This document shows positions 1 through 9,208 of a stretch of DNA of 64,000 nt, piece by piece. Origin of the DNA: Streptomyces sp. MMBL 11-1 (lineage in GTDB: Bacteria > Actinomycetota > Actinomycetes > Streptomycetales > Streptomycetaceae); contig NZ_CP117709.1 in NCBI RefSeq assembly GCF_028622875.1, positions 1,054,001-1,118,000 on the forward strand. The letters run 5' to 3'. Positions within the stretch are counted from its first letter, which is position 1; each line of letters opens with the position of its first letter. The notes under the pieces were generated by a model. It did not search any database. It was not told where the DNA came from and saw nothing but the letters and a program-made list of their open reading frames with translations. The position numbers were made by a program, and so were the translations under genes.

Positions 1-1114
1 CAGGGTCCTTGCCGTGGGCGATCAGGGCGGCGGCGATGGCGCCGATCTTGTCGACGGCCATCAGCAGGACGAGGGTGCCGCGCAGCCGGGCGATGGCCTC
101 CCAGTCGACCAGCGAACGCGGGTCCTCGGGGGCGACATGGCCGCTGACCACGGTGAACTCGTGGGCCACGCCCCGGTGGGTGACCGGGATACCGGCCGCT
201 CCGGGGACGGAGATGGTGCTGGAGATCCCGGGGACGACCGTGCAGGGGATGCCCTCGGCGGCCAGCGCCTGGGCCTCTTCCATGCCGCGGCCGAAGACGA
301 ACGGGTCGCCGCCCTTGAGGCGGACCACGGACTTGCCCGCCTTGGCGTGCTCGATGATCGCCTGGTTGATCGCCTCCTGGGCCATGAACCGCCCGTACGG
401 GATCTTCGCGGCGTCGATCACCTCGACGTGCGGCGGCAGTTCGTCGAGCAGGTCGCGCGGGCCGAGGCGGTCGGCGATGACCACGTCGGCCTCGGCGAGG
501 AGGCGGCGGCCGCGCACCGTGATCAGGTCCGGGTCGCCGGGACCGCCGCCGACGAGCGCGACGCCGGGGGCGCGGGTGCGGTGGTGCGGGGCGGCGAGGG
601 TGCCGTCGCGCAGGCCCTCGACAATGGCGTCGCGGATGGCGGCGGAGTGCCGGGGGTCGCGGCCCTGGGAGGTGGTGGTGAGGACGGCGACGGTCACGTT
701 CTCGCTGCGGCCGGTGGCCGGGGTCCAGGCGGTGGCGGCCTCGGCGTCGTCGGCCCGCACGCACCAGGTGCGGGTGCGCTCGGCCTCCGCGGAGGCGGCG
801 TCGTTGGCCGTGGTGTCGGAGGAGGCAATCAGGGCGTACCAGGTGTCGGCGAGGTCGCCGTCCTGGTAGCGGCGGCGCTCCCAGCGGATCTCCCCGGCGT
901 CCGCCATCGCCTCGACGGAGGGCGTCGCGGACGGGGAGACGAGCGTGATGACGGCCCCGGTGGCGATGAGCTGCGGCAGCCTGCGCTGGGCGACCTGTCC
1001 GCCGCCGACGACGACGACGCGGCGGCCGTGCAGGCGCAGGCCGACGGGGTACGCGGGGTGGTCGACGCGGTCGGCGTGACCTGCGTGCTCGGCGTGGTCT
1101 GCGTGCTCGGCCAT
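1..1114 (-). CDS. cobA: Siroheme synthase / uroporphyrinogen-III C-methyltransferase, CysG type (3' end cut by window edge)
   Basis: The visible 371 residues hold two domains. Residues ~25-170 form an NAD-binding precorrin-2 dehydrogenase (Met8/CysG-N; VVVVGGGQVAQRR and a downstream SSDTT segment). From ~195 there is an S-adenosylmethionine tetrapyrrole methylase (VALVGGGPGDPDLITVRG, then VVRLKGGDPFVFGRG and VVPGISS). Together they would turn uroporphyrinogen III into precorrin-2 and sirohydrochlorin, feeding siroheme and cobalamin. The ATG at 1114 is followed at once by a His-rich stretch (six His in the first 19 residues) not usual for the family, perhaps metal binding. The C-terminus lies beyond base 1. 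It points the same way as cobT and cobL. The symbol cysG would serve equally well. Confidence 0.93.
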   Translation of the reverse strand, partial: MAEHADHAEHAGHADRVDHPAYPVGLRLHGRRVVVVGGGQVAQRRLPQLIATGAVITLVSPSATPSVEAMADAGEIRWERRRYQDGDLADTWYALIASSDTTANDAASAEAERTRTWCVRADDAEAATAWTPATGRSENVTVAVLTTTSQGRDPRHSAAIRDAIVEGLRDGTLAAPHHRTRAPGVALVGGGPGDPDLITVRGRRLLAEADVVIADRLGPRDLLDELPPHVEVIDAAKIPYGRFMAQEAINQAIIEHAKAGKSVVRLKGGDPFVFGRGMEEAQALAAEGIPCTVVPGISSTISVPGAAGIPVTHRGVAHEFTVVSGHVAPEDPRSLVDWEAIARLRGTLVLLMAVDKIGAIAAALIAHGKDP

Positions 1115-1265
1115 GACGGTACGGGCTCCTCGGGCGGGTGCTGCGTAGGGGCCGCTGCGGCGGTGGAGCGGCTGTGACGTGCGGAAAGCTCAGGTCTGGG
1201 TCGGGAACACGATACGGGGTGGGGGGCGCCTGCGGCGGGCCTGTCCCCTGCCCCCGCCCTTTCCT

Positions 1266-1312
1266 GACGGGGGCTCCGCCCCGGACCCCGCTCGTCGAAC
1301 GCCGGAGGGCTG
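1266..1312. repeat. Dispersed Streptomyces intergenic hairpin element
   Basis: A GC-rich interrupted inverted repeat (GGGGCTCCGCCCC followed by GGACCCCG and a CGAACGCCGGAGGGCTGG tail) in the gap between cobT and cobA. I recognise the pattern as one scattered widely between Streptomyces genes. It may act as a transcription terminator for cobT, which ends just downstream on the other side. No coding was seen in the rest of the 1115-1396 gap. Confidence 0.5.
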
Positions 1313-1396
1313 GGAAGGCACAGTGCGGCGGGGCAGGTGAGACGGGGGCGGAGGGGCGGGCGAGGCGAGGGCGTGGGGCCCTCGCCTCGCCTCCTG

Positions 1397-4300
1397 CTAC
1401 TTCTCCGTCACGCCCGCCGAGTCGAACGTGGCCACCTCGTGCATCGCGCGTGCCGCGCTCTGCACGATCGGCAGCGCCAGCAGCGCGCCGGTTCCCTCGC
1501 CCAGCCGCAGGTCGAGGTCGACCAGCGGGCGCAGGCCCAGCTTGTTGAGCGCGGCCACGTGGCCGGGCTCCGCGCTGCGGTGGCCGGCGATGCAGGCGGC
1601 CAGCGCCTCGGGGGCGATGGCGCGGGCGACCAGGGCCGCCGCGCCCGCGCTCACGCCGTCCAGGATCACCGGCGTACGCAGGGAGGCTCCGCCCAGGAGG
1701 AAGCCGGCCATCGCCGCGTGCTCCAGGCCGCCGACGGCCGCGAGCACGCCGATCGGGTCGGCCGGGTCCGGCTGGTGCAGGTCGAGGGCGCGGCGGACGA
1801 CGTCGACCTTGCGGGCGTGCATCTCGTCGTTGATGCCGGTCCCCCGGCCGGTCACCTCGGAGGCGTCGATCCCCGTGTACACGCAGATCAGGGCAGCCGA
1901 CGCGGTGGTGTTGGCGATGCCCATCTCGCCGGTGAGCAGGGCCTTGTTGCCCGCCGCCACCAGGTCCCGGGCGGTTTCGATGCCCACCTCGATCGCGGCG
2001 AGGACCTCTTCCCGGGAGAGTGCGGGGCCCGTCGTGAAGTCCGCTGTTCCCGCGCGTACCTTGCGGGGCAGCAGGCCCGGGGTCGCCGGCAGGTCCGAGG
2101 CCACACCCACGTCCACGACACAGACCTCCGCGCCGACCTGGGCCGCGAAGGCGTTGCAGACGGCTCCGCCGCCCAGGAAGTTCGCCACCATCTGGGCGGT
2201 GACCTCCTGCGGCCAGGCGGTGACGCCCTGGGCGTGCACGCCGTGGTCACCGGCGAAGATCGCGACGGCCGCGGGCTCCGGGATCGGCGGCGGGCACATC
2301 CGGGAGAGCCCGGACAGCTGCGCGGAGATGATCTCCAGCATGCCGAGCGCGCCGGCGGGCTTCGTCATCCGCTTCTGGCGCTCCCACGCCTCGCCGAGCG
2401 CCTTCGCGTCCAGCGGGCGGATCGCGGAGATCGTCTCCTGGAGCAGGTCGTGCGGCTCGGCGCCGGGCAGCGCGCGTCGGCCGTACGTCTCCTCGTGGAC
2501 GACCCAGGACAGCGGGCGGCGCTTGGACCAGCCCGCCTGCATCAGCTCGGGCTCCTCGGGGAACTCGTCGACGTAACCGACGCAGAGGTAGGCCACGACC
2601 TCCAGGTGCTCGGGGAGGCCGAGCGCACGGACCATCTCACGCTCGTCGAAGAAGCTGACCCAGCCGACGCCGAGGCCCTCGGCGCGGGCCGCCAGCCACA
2701 GGTTCTCCACGGCCAGCGCCGAGGAGTACGGGGCCATCTGCGGCTGGGTGTGCCGGCCCAGGGTGTGGCGGCCGCCGCGGGTGGGGTCGGCGGTCACGAC
2801 GATGTTGACCGGGGTGTCGAGGATCGCCTCGATCTTCAGTTCCTTGAACTGCTTCGCCCGGCCCTTGGGCAGCGACTTGGCGTAGGCGTCGCGCTGGCTC
2901 TGGGCCAGCTCGTGCATGGAGCGACGGGTCTCCGCCGAGCGGATGACGACGAAGTCCCACGGCTGCGAGTGGCCGACGCTCGGCGCGGTGTGCGCCGCCT
3001 CCAGCACCCGGAGCAGGACCTCGTGCGGAATCGGGTCACCGCGGAAGCCGTTGCGGATGTCGCGACGCTCGCGCATGACCCGGAGCACCGCTTCCCGTTC
3101 GGCGTCGTCGTAACCGGGGGCGGGCGGGGTGAGCGGCTCGGCCTGTTCGGCGGTTTCCGCGGGTTCCGCGGGGTCGGCGGGGCTCTCAGGCCGCTGGGCC
3201 GCCTCGTCCCGCCGGGGAGCCTCGGCCGGGTGCGAGGCCTCGGTGGGCTGCGGCGCCCCGGTCGGTTCCTGCTGGTCGGCGGCCGGTGCCTGCTGGTCGG
3301 GCTCCGGGAGTTCGGGCGTCTCGATGACCTCGGGACCGGTGCCGTCCTCGGCGTCGGGCGCGGCCAGGTCGGCCGCTTCTGTCGCCGTTGCCCCGGCGGG
3401 CTCGACAGCGGGCTCGGCGGCGGGAGCCGGGGTGGCGTCCTGCCCCGTCACGGGGAGCTGCTGAGCCGTCGGCTCCTGCGCCTCCGCTCCCTCCGTCTCG
3501 GGCTCGGCGGACTCCACAGGCGCCACGGGCTCGACAGGCGCCACGGGCTCCGCCGACTCCACCGGCTCCGCGGCGACGGGCTCGGGCTGTACGGGCTCGG
3601 GTACGAGCGGCTCGGCCACCGGTTCCGCGGCGACGGCCTGGGGAGCCACGGCCTCCGGAGCGGGCACGACAGCTTCCGGCGCCGCGACGGCTGCCGGGCT
3701 CTCGGTCACCGGTGTCGCCGGGACCGGCTCGGGGGCCGGTTCGACGGGCCGCTCCTGCTCGGGCCCGACCACCGGTTCGGGCTCTACCACCGGCTCGGGC
3801 TGTACCACCGGCTCGACGACCGGCGTGTCCTGTGCCGGGGCCTGGGGTTCGGGGGTCACGGCCTCGGGTCCGGGGGTCGCGGCCTCCACCGGGACGGCCG
3901 GGGCCTCGGGCTCCTGGGCCACGGCGGCACCGTGCTGCGCCTCCACCGGCTCCGGCGTCACGGGCGCGGCCACCTCATCGGCCGGTGCCTGGGCGGGTGC
4001 TTCCGCCTGCGCTTCCGCCTGTGCCTCCGGCTGGGCCGCCTCGGGCTCCGGGATGACGACAGGGCCGGCGGGAGGCATCTCCACAGCGGCCGGCTCGGGG
4101 ACGACCGTTTCTGCCGGGACGGCCTGCGGAACCGGCTCGGGCTGCGCACCGGCAGCGGGCTGCACCGGCTCCGCGGCCGGGGTGACGGAAACCGCTGTCG
4201 GAGCCGGCACGGCCACCGGCTCGGCCGGCTGGACCGGCTCTCCCGCCTCGACCACAGCCTCACCCTCGGACTGCTCAGCCACCACGGCCTCGGCCACGGC

Positions 4301-5116
4301 CTGTTCAACCACCGGCTGTTCGGCCTCGACCGGCTGAACCTGCTCCGGCTGCTGAGCAGTCTCGGCGGGCACAGGCTCGGCGGGCTCAGGCTCGGCGGGC
4401 GCCTGCTCCGCAACGGCCTGCTCCGGCTCCGGTTGCGGCGGCTGCGCGCCCCATGGCGCGCCGGCCTGCGGCGGGATCTCGCCCAGCTGCGGGCCGGGCA
4501 GGGCCGAGGGGTCCTCGGCCGGGACTTCGACGTTCTCGGGGCCGGCCGTCGGCGGGCCGGCGTGGCGTGCGGGGGCAGCGGTCCGGGTGGCCCCGGCGGG
4601 GCCCCGGTCGGCCAGCGAGCGCACGACGCCACCCTGCGTACCGCCGTACGTCGGGGCCTCGGCGGAGGCGGGGCCCCGGTGCAGCGGGCGGCGGGCGGGG
4701 GCCGCGTGCGCGCCTGCCGGTGCGGGCGCGGCCATGCGTACGCCGTTGAGGTCCACGGAGCCGGAATCGCGGCCACCGGACTCATGGGTGCTGTGCGTCG
4801 CGGCGGCGGGGGCCGCCTGCCCCTGCGGCGCGGGGGCCTGTTGGGGCTGCTGGGGCTGCTGGACGCCGTGCTCCGGAGCGGCGGGCTGCGCCACCGCGGT
4901 CTGCGCGGCGGGCGCGCCCTGCGCGGGGGCCGGGGTGGCCTGCGGGTCGCTCCAGGCGCCCTGAGAGGTCGGCATCAGCAGAAGGTCGTCGTCCTCGGGA
5001 GTGTGCTCGGAGGGGTCGAGGAAGGTGTACGCCTCCGGGGCGGGGACGCCCGGCTGCTCCACCATGCCTGCGTTCTCCGGCAGTCCCTCGCCCGGGATCT
5101 GGCCGGTGTCAGTCAT
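1397..5116 (-). CDS. cobT: BluB-CobT fusion: DMB synthase plus nicotinate-nucleotide:DMB phosphoribosyltransferase with long disordered N-terminus
   Basis: A 1239-residue protein with three parts. Residues ~1-660 are low-complexity Pro/Ala/Glu/Val sequence without a fold signature. Residues ~667-880 are a nitroreductase-like flavin domain of the BluB kind (MRERRDIRNGFRG, then HSQPWDFVVIR and GLGVGWVSFF), which makes 5,6-dimethylbenzimidazole from FMN. Residues ~885-1239 are CobT (AIFAGDHGVHAQGVTAWPQE, MGIANTTASAAL, GRGTGI, and the catalytic-Glu tail LRLGEGTGALLALP), which activates that base to alpha-ribazole phosphate. Ordinary CobT is about 350 residues. The ATG at 5116 follows a GAGGGG box. 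The fusion would pass the lower ligand straight from synthesis to activation. The N-terminal part could tether or space the enzymes, but this is inference. Confidence 0.9.
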   Translation of the reverse strand: MTDTGQIPGEGLPENAGMVEQPGVPAPEAYTFLDPSEHTPEDDDLLLMPTSQGAWSDPQATPAPAQGAPAAQTAVAQPAAPEHGVQQPQQPQQAPAPQGQAAPAAATHSTHESGGRDSGSVDLNGVRMAAPAPAGAHAAPARRPLHRGPASAEAPTYGGTQGGVVRSLADRGPAGATRTAAPARHAGPPTAGPENVEVPAEDPSALPGPQLGEIPPQAGAPWGAQPPQPEPEQAVAEQAPAEPEPAEPVPAETAQQPEQVQPVEAEQPVVEQAVAEAVVAEQSEGEAVVEAGEPVQPAEPVAVPAPTAVSVTPAAEPVQPAAGAQPEPVPQAVPAETVVPEPAAVEMPPAGPVVIPEPEAAQPEAQAEAQAEAPAQAPADEVAAPVTPEPVEAQHGAAVAQEPEAPAVPVEAATPGPEAVTPEPQAPAQDTPVVEPVVQPEPVVEPEPVVGPEQERPVEPAPEPVPATPVTESPAAVAAPEAVVPAPEAVAPQAVAAEPVAEPLVPEPVQPEPVAAEPVESAEPVAPVEPVAPVESAEPETEGAEAQEPTAQQLPVTGQDATPAPAAEPAVEPAGATATEAADLAAPDAEDGTGPEVIETPELPEPDQQAPAADQQEPTGAPQPTEASHPAEAPRRDEAAQRPESPADPAEPAETAEQAEPLTPPAPGYDDAEREAVLRVMRERRDIRNGFRGDPIPHEVLLRVLEAAHTAPSVGHSQPWDFVVIRSAETRRSMHELAQSQRDAYAKSLPKGRAKQFKELKIEAILDTPVNIVVTADPTRGGRHTLGRHTQPQMAPYSSALAVENLWLAARAEGLGVGWVSFFDEREMVRALGLPEHLEVVAYLCVGYVDEFPEEPELMQAGWSKRRPLSWVVHEETYGRRALPGAEPHDLLQETISAIRPLDAKALGEAWERQKRMTKPAGALGMLEIISAQLSGLSRMCPPPIPEPAAVAIFAGDHGVHAQGVTAWPQEVTAQMVANFLGGGAVCNAFAAQVGAEVCVVDVGVASDLPATPGLLPRKVRAGTADFTTGPALSREEVLAAIEVGIETARDLVAAGNKALLTGEMGIANTTASAALICVYTGIDASEVTGRGTGINDEMHARKVDVVRRALDLHQPDPADPIGVLAAVGGLEHAAMAGFLLGGASLRTPVILDGVSAGAAALVARAIAPEALAACIAGHRSAEPGHVAALNKLGLRPLVDLDLRLGEGTGALLALPIVQSAARAMHEVATFDSAGVTEK

Positions 5117-5449
5117 GCGTACCCCTCGCCCATCGTCAGTGCTCCTTCGACCCTTCGCCCGGGACGCCGAACCACGGCACGCCGGTGCTCGTCATCAAGA
5201 ACGAGCGGGCTCGCCGCGCGGCACGAAACGCCCGCGGGGCTTCCTATTCTCGCGGCCGTTCGCCTCCGCGACAGGCTGTTCTGCCACGGCTCACTGTGGA
5301 CTGCGCCACGTTGCGCGTCCCCCGGGTGGTGCCGTACCACAGTGCGGACCAAAACAGTCCACTTTTCCGGACATTGACGAACGAAGCGACGAACGGCCGG
5401 GCGCGGTACAACAATCCGCCAGCCTACCTTCCGCACCGGGCCGGGCAGG
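5117..5449. other. Intergenic region between cobL and cobT, no gene seen
   Basis: This 333-base gap lies upstream of cobT and downstream of cobL. It is less GC-rich than its surroundings, so a cobT promoter is plausible here. I looked for the conserved B12-box core of a cobalamin riboswitch on the minus strand and did not find it. The open frames that cross it lack Streptomyces-like third-position bias. Confidence 0.5.
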
Positions 5450-6688
5450 TCAGGGGGCGAGGTCCGAACGGCGGCCGGACAGCAGGAACACGACCGATCT
5501 TTCGCGCTCGGTCCAGGCGGTGGTGTCCAGGTCCACGGACTGGAGCAGTGCGCACTCGACCGTGTAACCGTTGCCGGAGAGCGCCCCGCCGAGGGCCTCG
5601 GCCTCGTCCCGGGTCGAGGCGTGGGTCACGATGCGTTCGGGGCGGCGGTCGGCGACCGCGGTGGCCACCGGGGCTCCCCCGCCGCCGATCCGCACGACGT
5701 CCGGTTCGGGCAGCCGTTCCAGGACGTGCGGGGCCCGGCCGCGGACGACCTGGACGGGGACGCCGAAGGCGCGGGCGGCGGCCTCGGTGCGGGCGCAGGC
5801 GGCCGGATCGTCGTCCACGGCCAGGACGGCCGCGCCGAAGCGGGCCGCCTCGACGGCCAGGGCGCCGCTGCCGGAGCCGATGTCCCACAGCAGGTCGCCG
5901 GTGCGGGGGCCGAGGCGGGCGAGCTGGGCGGCGCGCAGGCCGGGGAACTCGCCCTCGCCGGACTCCTGCATCCGCTCGGCCCCGGCGGCCCGATAGGCCT
6001 CGGCGGGCAGGGCCCAGCCCCGTATCCCCTGGGGGTAGGCGGGCTGGCGGCCGGCGATCCAGGCGCCGGCTGCGGTGGTCTCGGGGCCGCCGCCGATGAC
6101 GATGACGACGTTGGGGTCGCGCCAGGCGTGGTCGGCCGCCTTGTCGGAGGTGAGGACGGTGACGCGCTCGCGGGTGGTGCCGACTTCCTCGCAGATCACG
6201 AAGGTGCGGTGGACACCGTCGAGGAGCAGGGCCAGTTCGGCGGGTCCGGCTCCCGGTGAGGTGAGGACGGCGACCTTGTGATGGGCCCGGCAGACGTTGA
6301 CCGCGCGGCGCAGGGTGCGGGGGTGGGCGACGACGACCTGGGCGTCGTCCCAGGGCATGCCGGCCCGGGCGAAGGCGGTGGCCACGGCGGAGACGGCGGG
6401 GACGACCTCGACCTCCAGGCCGTGTTCGCGGGCGCGCAGGGTGCGGACGACGCCGAAGAAGCCGGGGTCGCCGTCGGCGAGGACCACGGCGCTGCCGCGG
6501 TGGCCGGCGATCCTGCGGGCGGCGAGGTCGACGCTGCCGAGGCGGATGCGTTCGGCGTGCGGGGGCACTTCCGGCAGGGCGAGGTGGTGGGCGGCGCCGG
6601 CGACGAGCGTGGCGGCCGAGAGCGCGGCCGTGGCCGCTCTGGTCAGTGGCGAGCCGTCCCAGCCGATCACCGTGACCCGGTCGGCCAT
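5450..6688 (-). CDS. cobL: Precorrin-6Y C5,15-methyltransferase (decarboxylating), CbiE-CbiT fusion
   Basis: A 412-residue bifunctional corrin-ring enzyme. It methylates C5 and C15 of the precorrin-6 ring and removes the C12 acetate carboxyl group. The N-terminal half is a CbiE-type tetrapyrrole methylase (DRVTVIGWDGSPL and a VLADGDPGFFGV loop). The C-terminal ~170 residues are a CbiT-type class I methyltransferase with the SAM loop LLWDIGSGSGALAVEAARFG. The ATG at 6688 was preferred to one 13 codons upstream because AGGAGA precedes it at good spacing and the CbiE fold starts here. It lies with the other cobalamin genes on the minus strand and probably belongs to the same regulon. Confidence 0.93.
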   Translation of the reverse strand: MADRVTVIGWDGSPLTRAATAALSAATLVAGAAHHLALPEVPPHAERIRLGSVDLAARRIAGHRGSAVVLADGDPGFFGVVRTLRAREHGLEVEVVPAVSAVATAFARAGMPWDDAQVVVAHPRTLRRAVNVCRAHHKVAVLTSPGAGPAELALLLDGVHRTFVICEEVGTTRERVTVLTSDKAADHAWRDPNVVIVIGGGPETTAAGAWIAGRQPAYPQGIRGWALPAEAYRAAGAERMQESGEGEFPGLRAAQLARLGPRTGDLLWDIGSGSGALAVEAARFGAAVLAVDDDPAACARTEAAARAFGVPVQVVRGRAPHVLERLPEPDVVRIGGGGAPVATAVADRRPERIVTHASTRDEAEALGGALSGNGYTVECALLQSVDLDTTAWTERERSVVFLLSGRRSDLAP

Positions 6689-6797
6689 CGTCGTCTGTCT
6701 CCTGGGGTGTCGGGAGGAGCGGGGCATTGCCCGTGCGGTGCCGGGCAGGGGTGAGAGTACCTGGTCCGGACCTCGGTCTTCCGGGTGGCCTCGGGCT

Positions 6798-7445
6798 CTA
6801 CTTCCAGTTGTTGTACGTGCCGTAGTCGCCGGCGTCGGCGAGCTGTTCCGCGACCCCTTCGAGATCCTCGGGGAGGAGGCCCCAGACGATCAGGTCGGTG
6901 CGGATGTCGGTCCAGCCGCCGTCGGTGCCGTTCTCGGTCCGGGTGCGGGCGATGCGGGCGTTGCGCAGGACGCCCTCGCTGATGCAGCCGAGCTTCTGGG
7001 CGACCTGCTGGGAGGCGGTGTTGTCGGCGGGGGTGCGCAGCTCGATGCGTTCGAAGCCCTGGTCGCGGAAGAGCCATTCGGCTATGGCGAGCACGGATTC
7101 GGTGGCGTACCCCTCGCCGCGGGCCCAGGGGGCGGTGATGTAGCGGACCTCGGTGGAGCGGGTACGCCAGTCGGTGTTGAGGAGGCGGACGCTGCCGACG
7201 AGCCGCTGGGTGAGGAACTCGGTGACGGCGAGGGCGATGCCGTGGCCCGCGGTGCGCTCCGCGGGAGCGATTCTGCGGACCCAGCGTTCGGCGTCGACCT
7301 GGGTGTACGGGGTGGGCCCGTCCATCCACGCGGTGACCGCCTCGTCGTTCATCATCTCGATGTGCGCGGGGATGTCGGCCATCTCGAAGGGGCGCATCAC
7401 CAACCTGTCCGTGCTGATGGAGATGGACGGAAAGGTGGTAGTCAT
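6798..7445 (-). CDS. GNAT acetyltransferase, RimJ/RimL-like
   Basis: A 215-residue GCN5-related N-acetyltransferase. The start of the fold is the usual SISTDRLVMRPFEMADIPAH. The acetyl-CoA region reads YITAPWARGEGYATESV and is followed by LFRDQGFERIELRTPADNTA, the pattern of RimJ/RimL-type enzymes acting on protein N-termini or small amines. The substrate cannot be told from sequence. The ATG at 7445 has a GGAG box about ten bases upstream and matches the family start. It is separated from metQ by a strong terminator, so it is probably its own unit. Confidence 0.85.
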   Translation of the reverse strand: MTTTFPSISISTDRLVMRPFEMADIPAHIEMMNDEAVTAWMDGPTPYTQVDAERWVRRIAPAERTAGHGIALAVTEFLTQRLVGSVRLLNTDWRTRSTEVRYITAPWARGEGYATESVLAIAEWLFRDQGFERIELRTPADNTASQQVAQKLGCISEGVLRNARIARTRTENGTDGGWTDIRTDLIVWGLLPEDLEGVAEQLADAGDYGTYNNWK

Positions 7446-7522
7446 GCGCAGCTCCATGCCGAAGACCGGGTAAAAGCACAGCATGCAGCATCGGGTGCGT
7501 GGTGTGCATGGGCGGGGCCGCA

Positions 7523-7568
7523 CGACGGAGCCCCGCGCCTTCCGGGCGGAAGGTGCGGGGCTCCGTCG
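7523..7568 (-). terminator. Strong hairpin terminator downstream of metQ
   Basis: Two 21-base arms (7523-7543 and 7548-7568) pair with a single G-T mismatch around a 4-base loop, starting 19 bases past the metQ stop. There is no U-tract, as is usual for Streptomyces terminators. It closes the metNIQ operon. Confidence 0.8.
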
Positions 7569-7586
7569 GCAAGTGCCGGGCGGGTG

Positions 7587-8453
7587 TCAGGACTTGGCGG
7601 GGGTGCCGAAGGCCGGGACGATCGAGCCCTGGTAGGTGTCCTCGATGAACTTCTTGACCTCGTCGGAGTTGAGGAGTTCCGCGAGCTTCTCGACGCGCGG
7701 GTCCTTCTCGTTGCCGTCCTTGACCGCCAGGAAGTTGGCGTACGGGTTGCCCTCGGCCTTCTCCAGGGCGAGGGAGTCCTTGCCGGGCTTGAGATCGGCC
7801 TCGATGGCGTAGTTGCCGTTGATGACGGCGGCGTCCACGTCGTCCAGGGCGCGGGGCACGGTGGCGGCCTCCAGCTCCTTGAACTCCAGGCCCTTCTTGT
7901 CGGTGATGTCACTCAGCTTGGCGCTGGTGCCCACGCCGTCCTTGAGGGTGATCAGGCCGTTCTCGGCGAGCAGCTGGAGGGCTCGGCCGCCGTTGGTGGT
8001 GTCGTTGGGGACGGCGATGGTCTGGCCGCCCTTGATGTCCTTGAGGTCCTTGACCGTCTTGGAGTAGAGGCCCAGCGGCTCCAGGTGGACGTCGACCACG
8101 GGCACGATGGTGGTCTTCTGCTTCGCGTTGAAGTCGTCCAGGTAGGGCTTGTGCTGGAAGAAGTTGGCGTCGACCTGGCCGTTCTGGGTGGCGGTGTTCG
8201 GCAGGACGTAGTCCGTGAACTCCTTGACCTCCAGGTTGAGGCCCGCCTTCTTCGCCAGGTTCTTCTTGACGAAGTTCAGGATGTCGGCGTGCGGCGTCGG
8301 GGACGCGGCGACGACCAGGGCCTTGGAGGTGTCGGCGTTCGCGCCGGTCTCGCTCTTGGCGGCCGGGTCGGAGTCCGTACCGCAGGCGCTCAGGCCCAGG
8401 GCGAGGGCGGCGGCGGACGCGACGGCAGCGGTGATCTTGATGTTCTTGCGCAC
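7587..8453 (-). CDS. metQ: Methionine ABC transporter substrate-binding lipoprotein
   Basis: A 288-residue NlpA/MetQ-family periplasmic-type binding protein. It captures methionine (often the D form too) outside the membrane for MetI-MetN. A Lys/Arg start, a hydrophobic run and the lipobox LSAC put the lipidated cysteine at about residue 24. Family hallmarks include SPTPHADILNFVK, DANFFQHKPYLDDFN, HLEPLGLYS and AVPNDTTNGGRALQLL. The start is GTG at 8453, set by an AAGAGG box eight bases upstream and by the signal peptide. It is last in the metN-metI-metQ operon, 83 bases after metI. Confidence 0.95.
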   Translation of the reverse strand: MRKNIKITAAVASAAALALGLSACGTDSDPAAKSETGANADTSKALVVAASPTPHADILNFVKKNLAKKAGLNLEVKEFTDYVLPNTATQNGQVDANFFQHKPYLDDFNAKQKTTIVPVVDVHLEPLGLYSKTVKDLKDIKGGQTIAVPNDTTNGGRALQLLAENGLITLKDGVGTSAKLSDITDKKGLEFKELEAATVPRALDDVDAAVINGNYAIEADLKPGKDSLALEKAEGNPYANFLAVKDGNEKDPRVEKLAELLNSDEVKKFIEDTYQGSIVPAFGTPAKS

Positions 8454-8536
8454 GAAGAGTGCCTCTTTCTTGTGGTGGTGCGCCCGGACAAGGAGTTCGG
8501 GCTCGGTGGGACAGAAGGTTCTGGGGGCGGCCGGGC

Positions 8537-9208
8537 TCAGGAGGCGGTGCGGCCGCGGCGGGCCAGCAGCCGGACGGTGAGGTCGCCGATCAGCTGGATC
8601 ACGGTGACGATGACGATCAGCAGCGCGACGGTGATCAGCATGAACTGGTTGTCGAAGCGCTGGAATCCGTAGGTGACGGCCTTGGAGCCGAGCCCTTCGC
8701 CGCCGACGGCGCCGGCCATCGCGGAGTAGCCGATGAGCACGATGAGGGTGGTGGTGACACCCGAGACGAGCGAGGGAAGGGCCTGCGGGAGGAGCACCTT
8801 GCGGACGATCGTGGGGATGGATCCGCCCATCGACTGCACCGCTTCGACGAGCCCGTGGTCGACCTCCCGGATCGCCGTCTCGACGAGCCGGGCGAAGAAC
8901 GGGATGGCTCCGACGGCGAGCGGCACGATCATCGCGGTGGGACCGATGAAGGTGCCGACGACCCAGGTGGTGAAGGGGATGAGGGCGATCAGCAGGATGA
9001 TGAACGGCAGGGAGCGGCCGATGTTCACGATCACGCCGATGACCTTGTTCACCACGGTGTTCCGCAGCAGTCCGCCCTTGTCGGTGAGGACCAGCAGCAC
9101 GCCGAGCGGCAGGCCGCCGGCGACGGTGACGAGTGCGGACCACAGCACCATGTAGAGGGTGTCGACGGTGCCCTGGGCCAGCAGGGGCTGCATTTCGGAC
9201 CAGGTCAC
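8537..9208 (-). CDS. metI: Methionine ABC transporter permease
   Basis: A 223-residue MetI-type inner-membrane permease with about five transmembrane stretches. The coupling-helix motif for the ATPase is seen in EAVQSMGGSIPTIVRKVLLP. The GTG start at 9208 overlaps the metN stop in a GTGA junction, so translation is probably coupled. It works with MetN (ATPase) and MetQ (binding lipoprotein). Confidence 0.95.
   Translation of the reverse strand: MTWSEMQPLLAQGTVDTLYMVLWSALVTVAGGLPLGVLLVLTDKGGLLRNTVVNKVIGVIVNIGRSLPFIILLIALIPFTTWVVGTFIGPTAMIVPLAVGAIPFFARLVETAIREVDHGLVEAVQSMGGSIPTIVRKVLLPQALPSLVSGVTTTLIVLIGYSAMAGAVGGEGLGSKAVTYGFQRFDNQFMLITVALLIVIVTVIQLIGDLTVRLLARRGRTAS

Noticed and set aside
1337..5377. 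A 1346-codon open frame on the plus strand opposite cobT
   Set aside because: It is the antisense shadow of the low-complexity cobT gene. Its product is Arg/Gly/Leu-rich without any motif, while the minus frame carries clear BluB and CobT domains.
5117..5449. Possible cobalamin riboswitch upstream of cobT
   Set aside because: No B12-box core or typical arrangement of stems was found on the minus strand.
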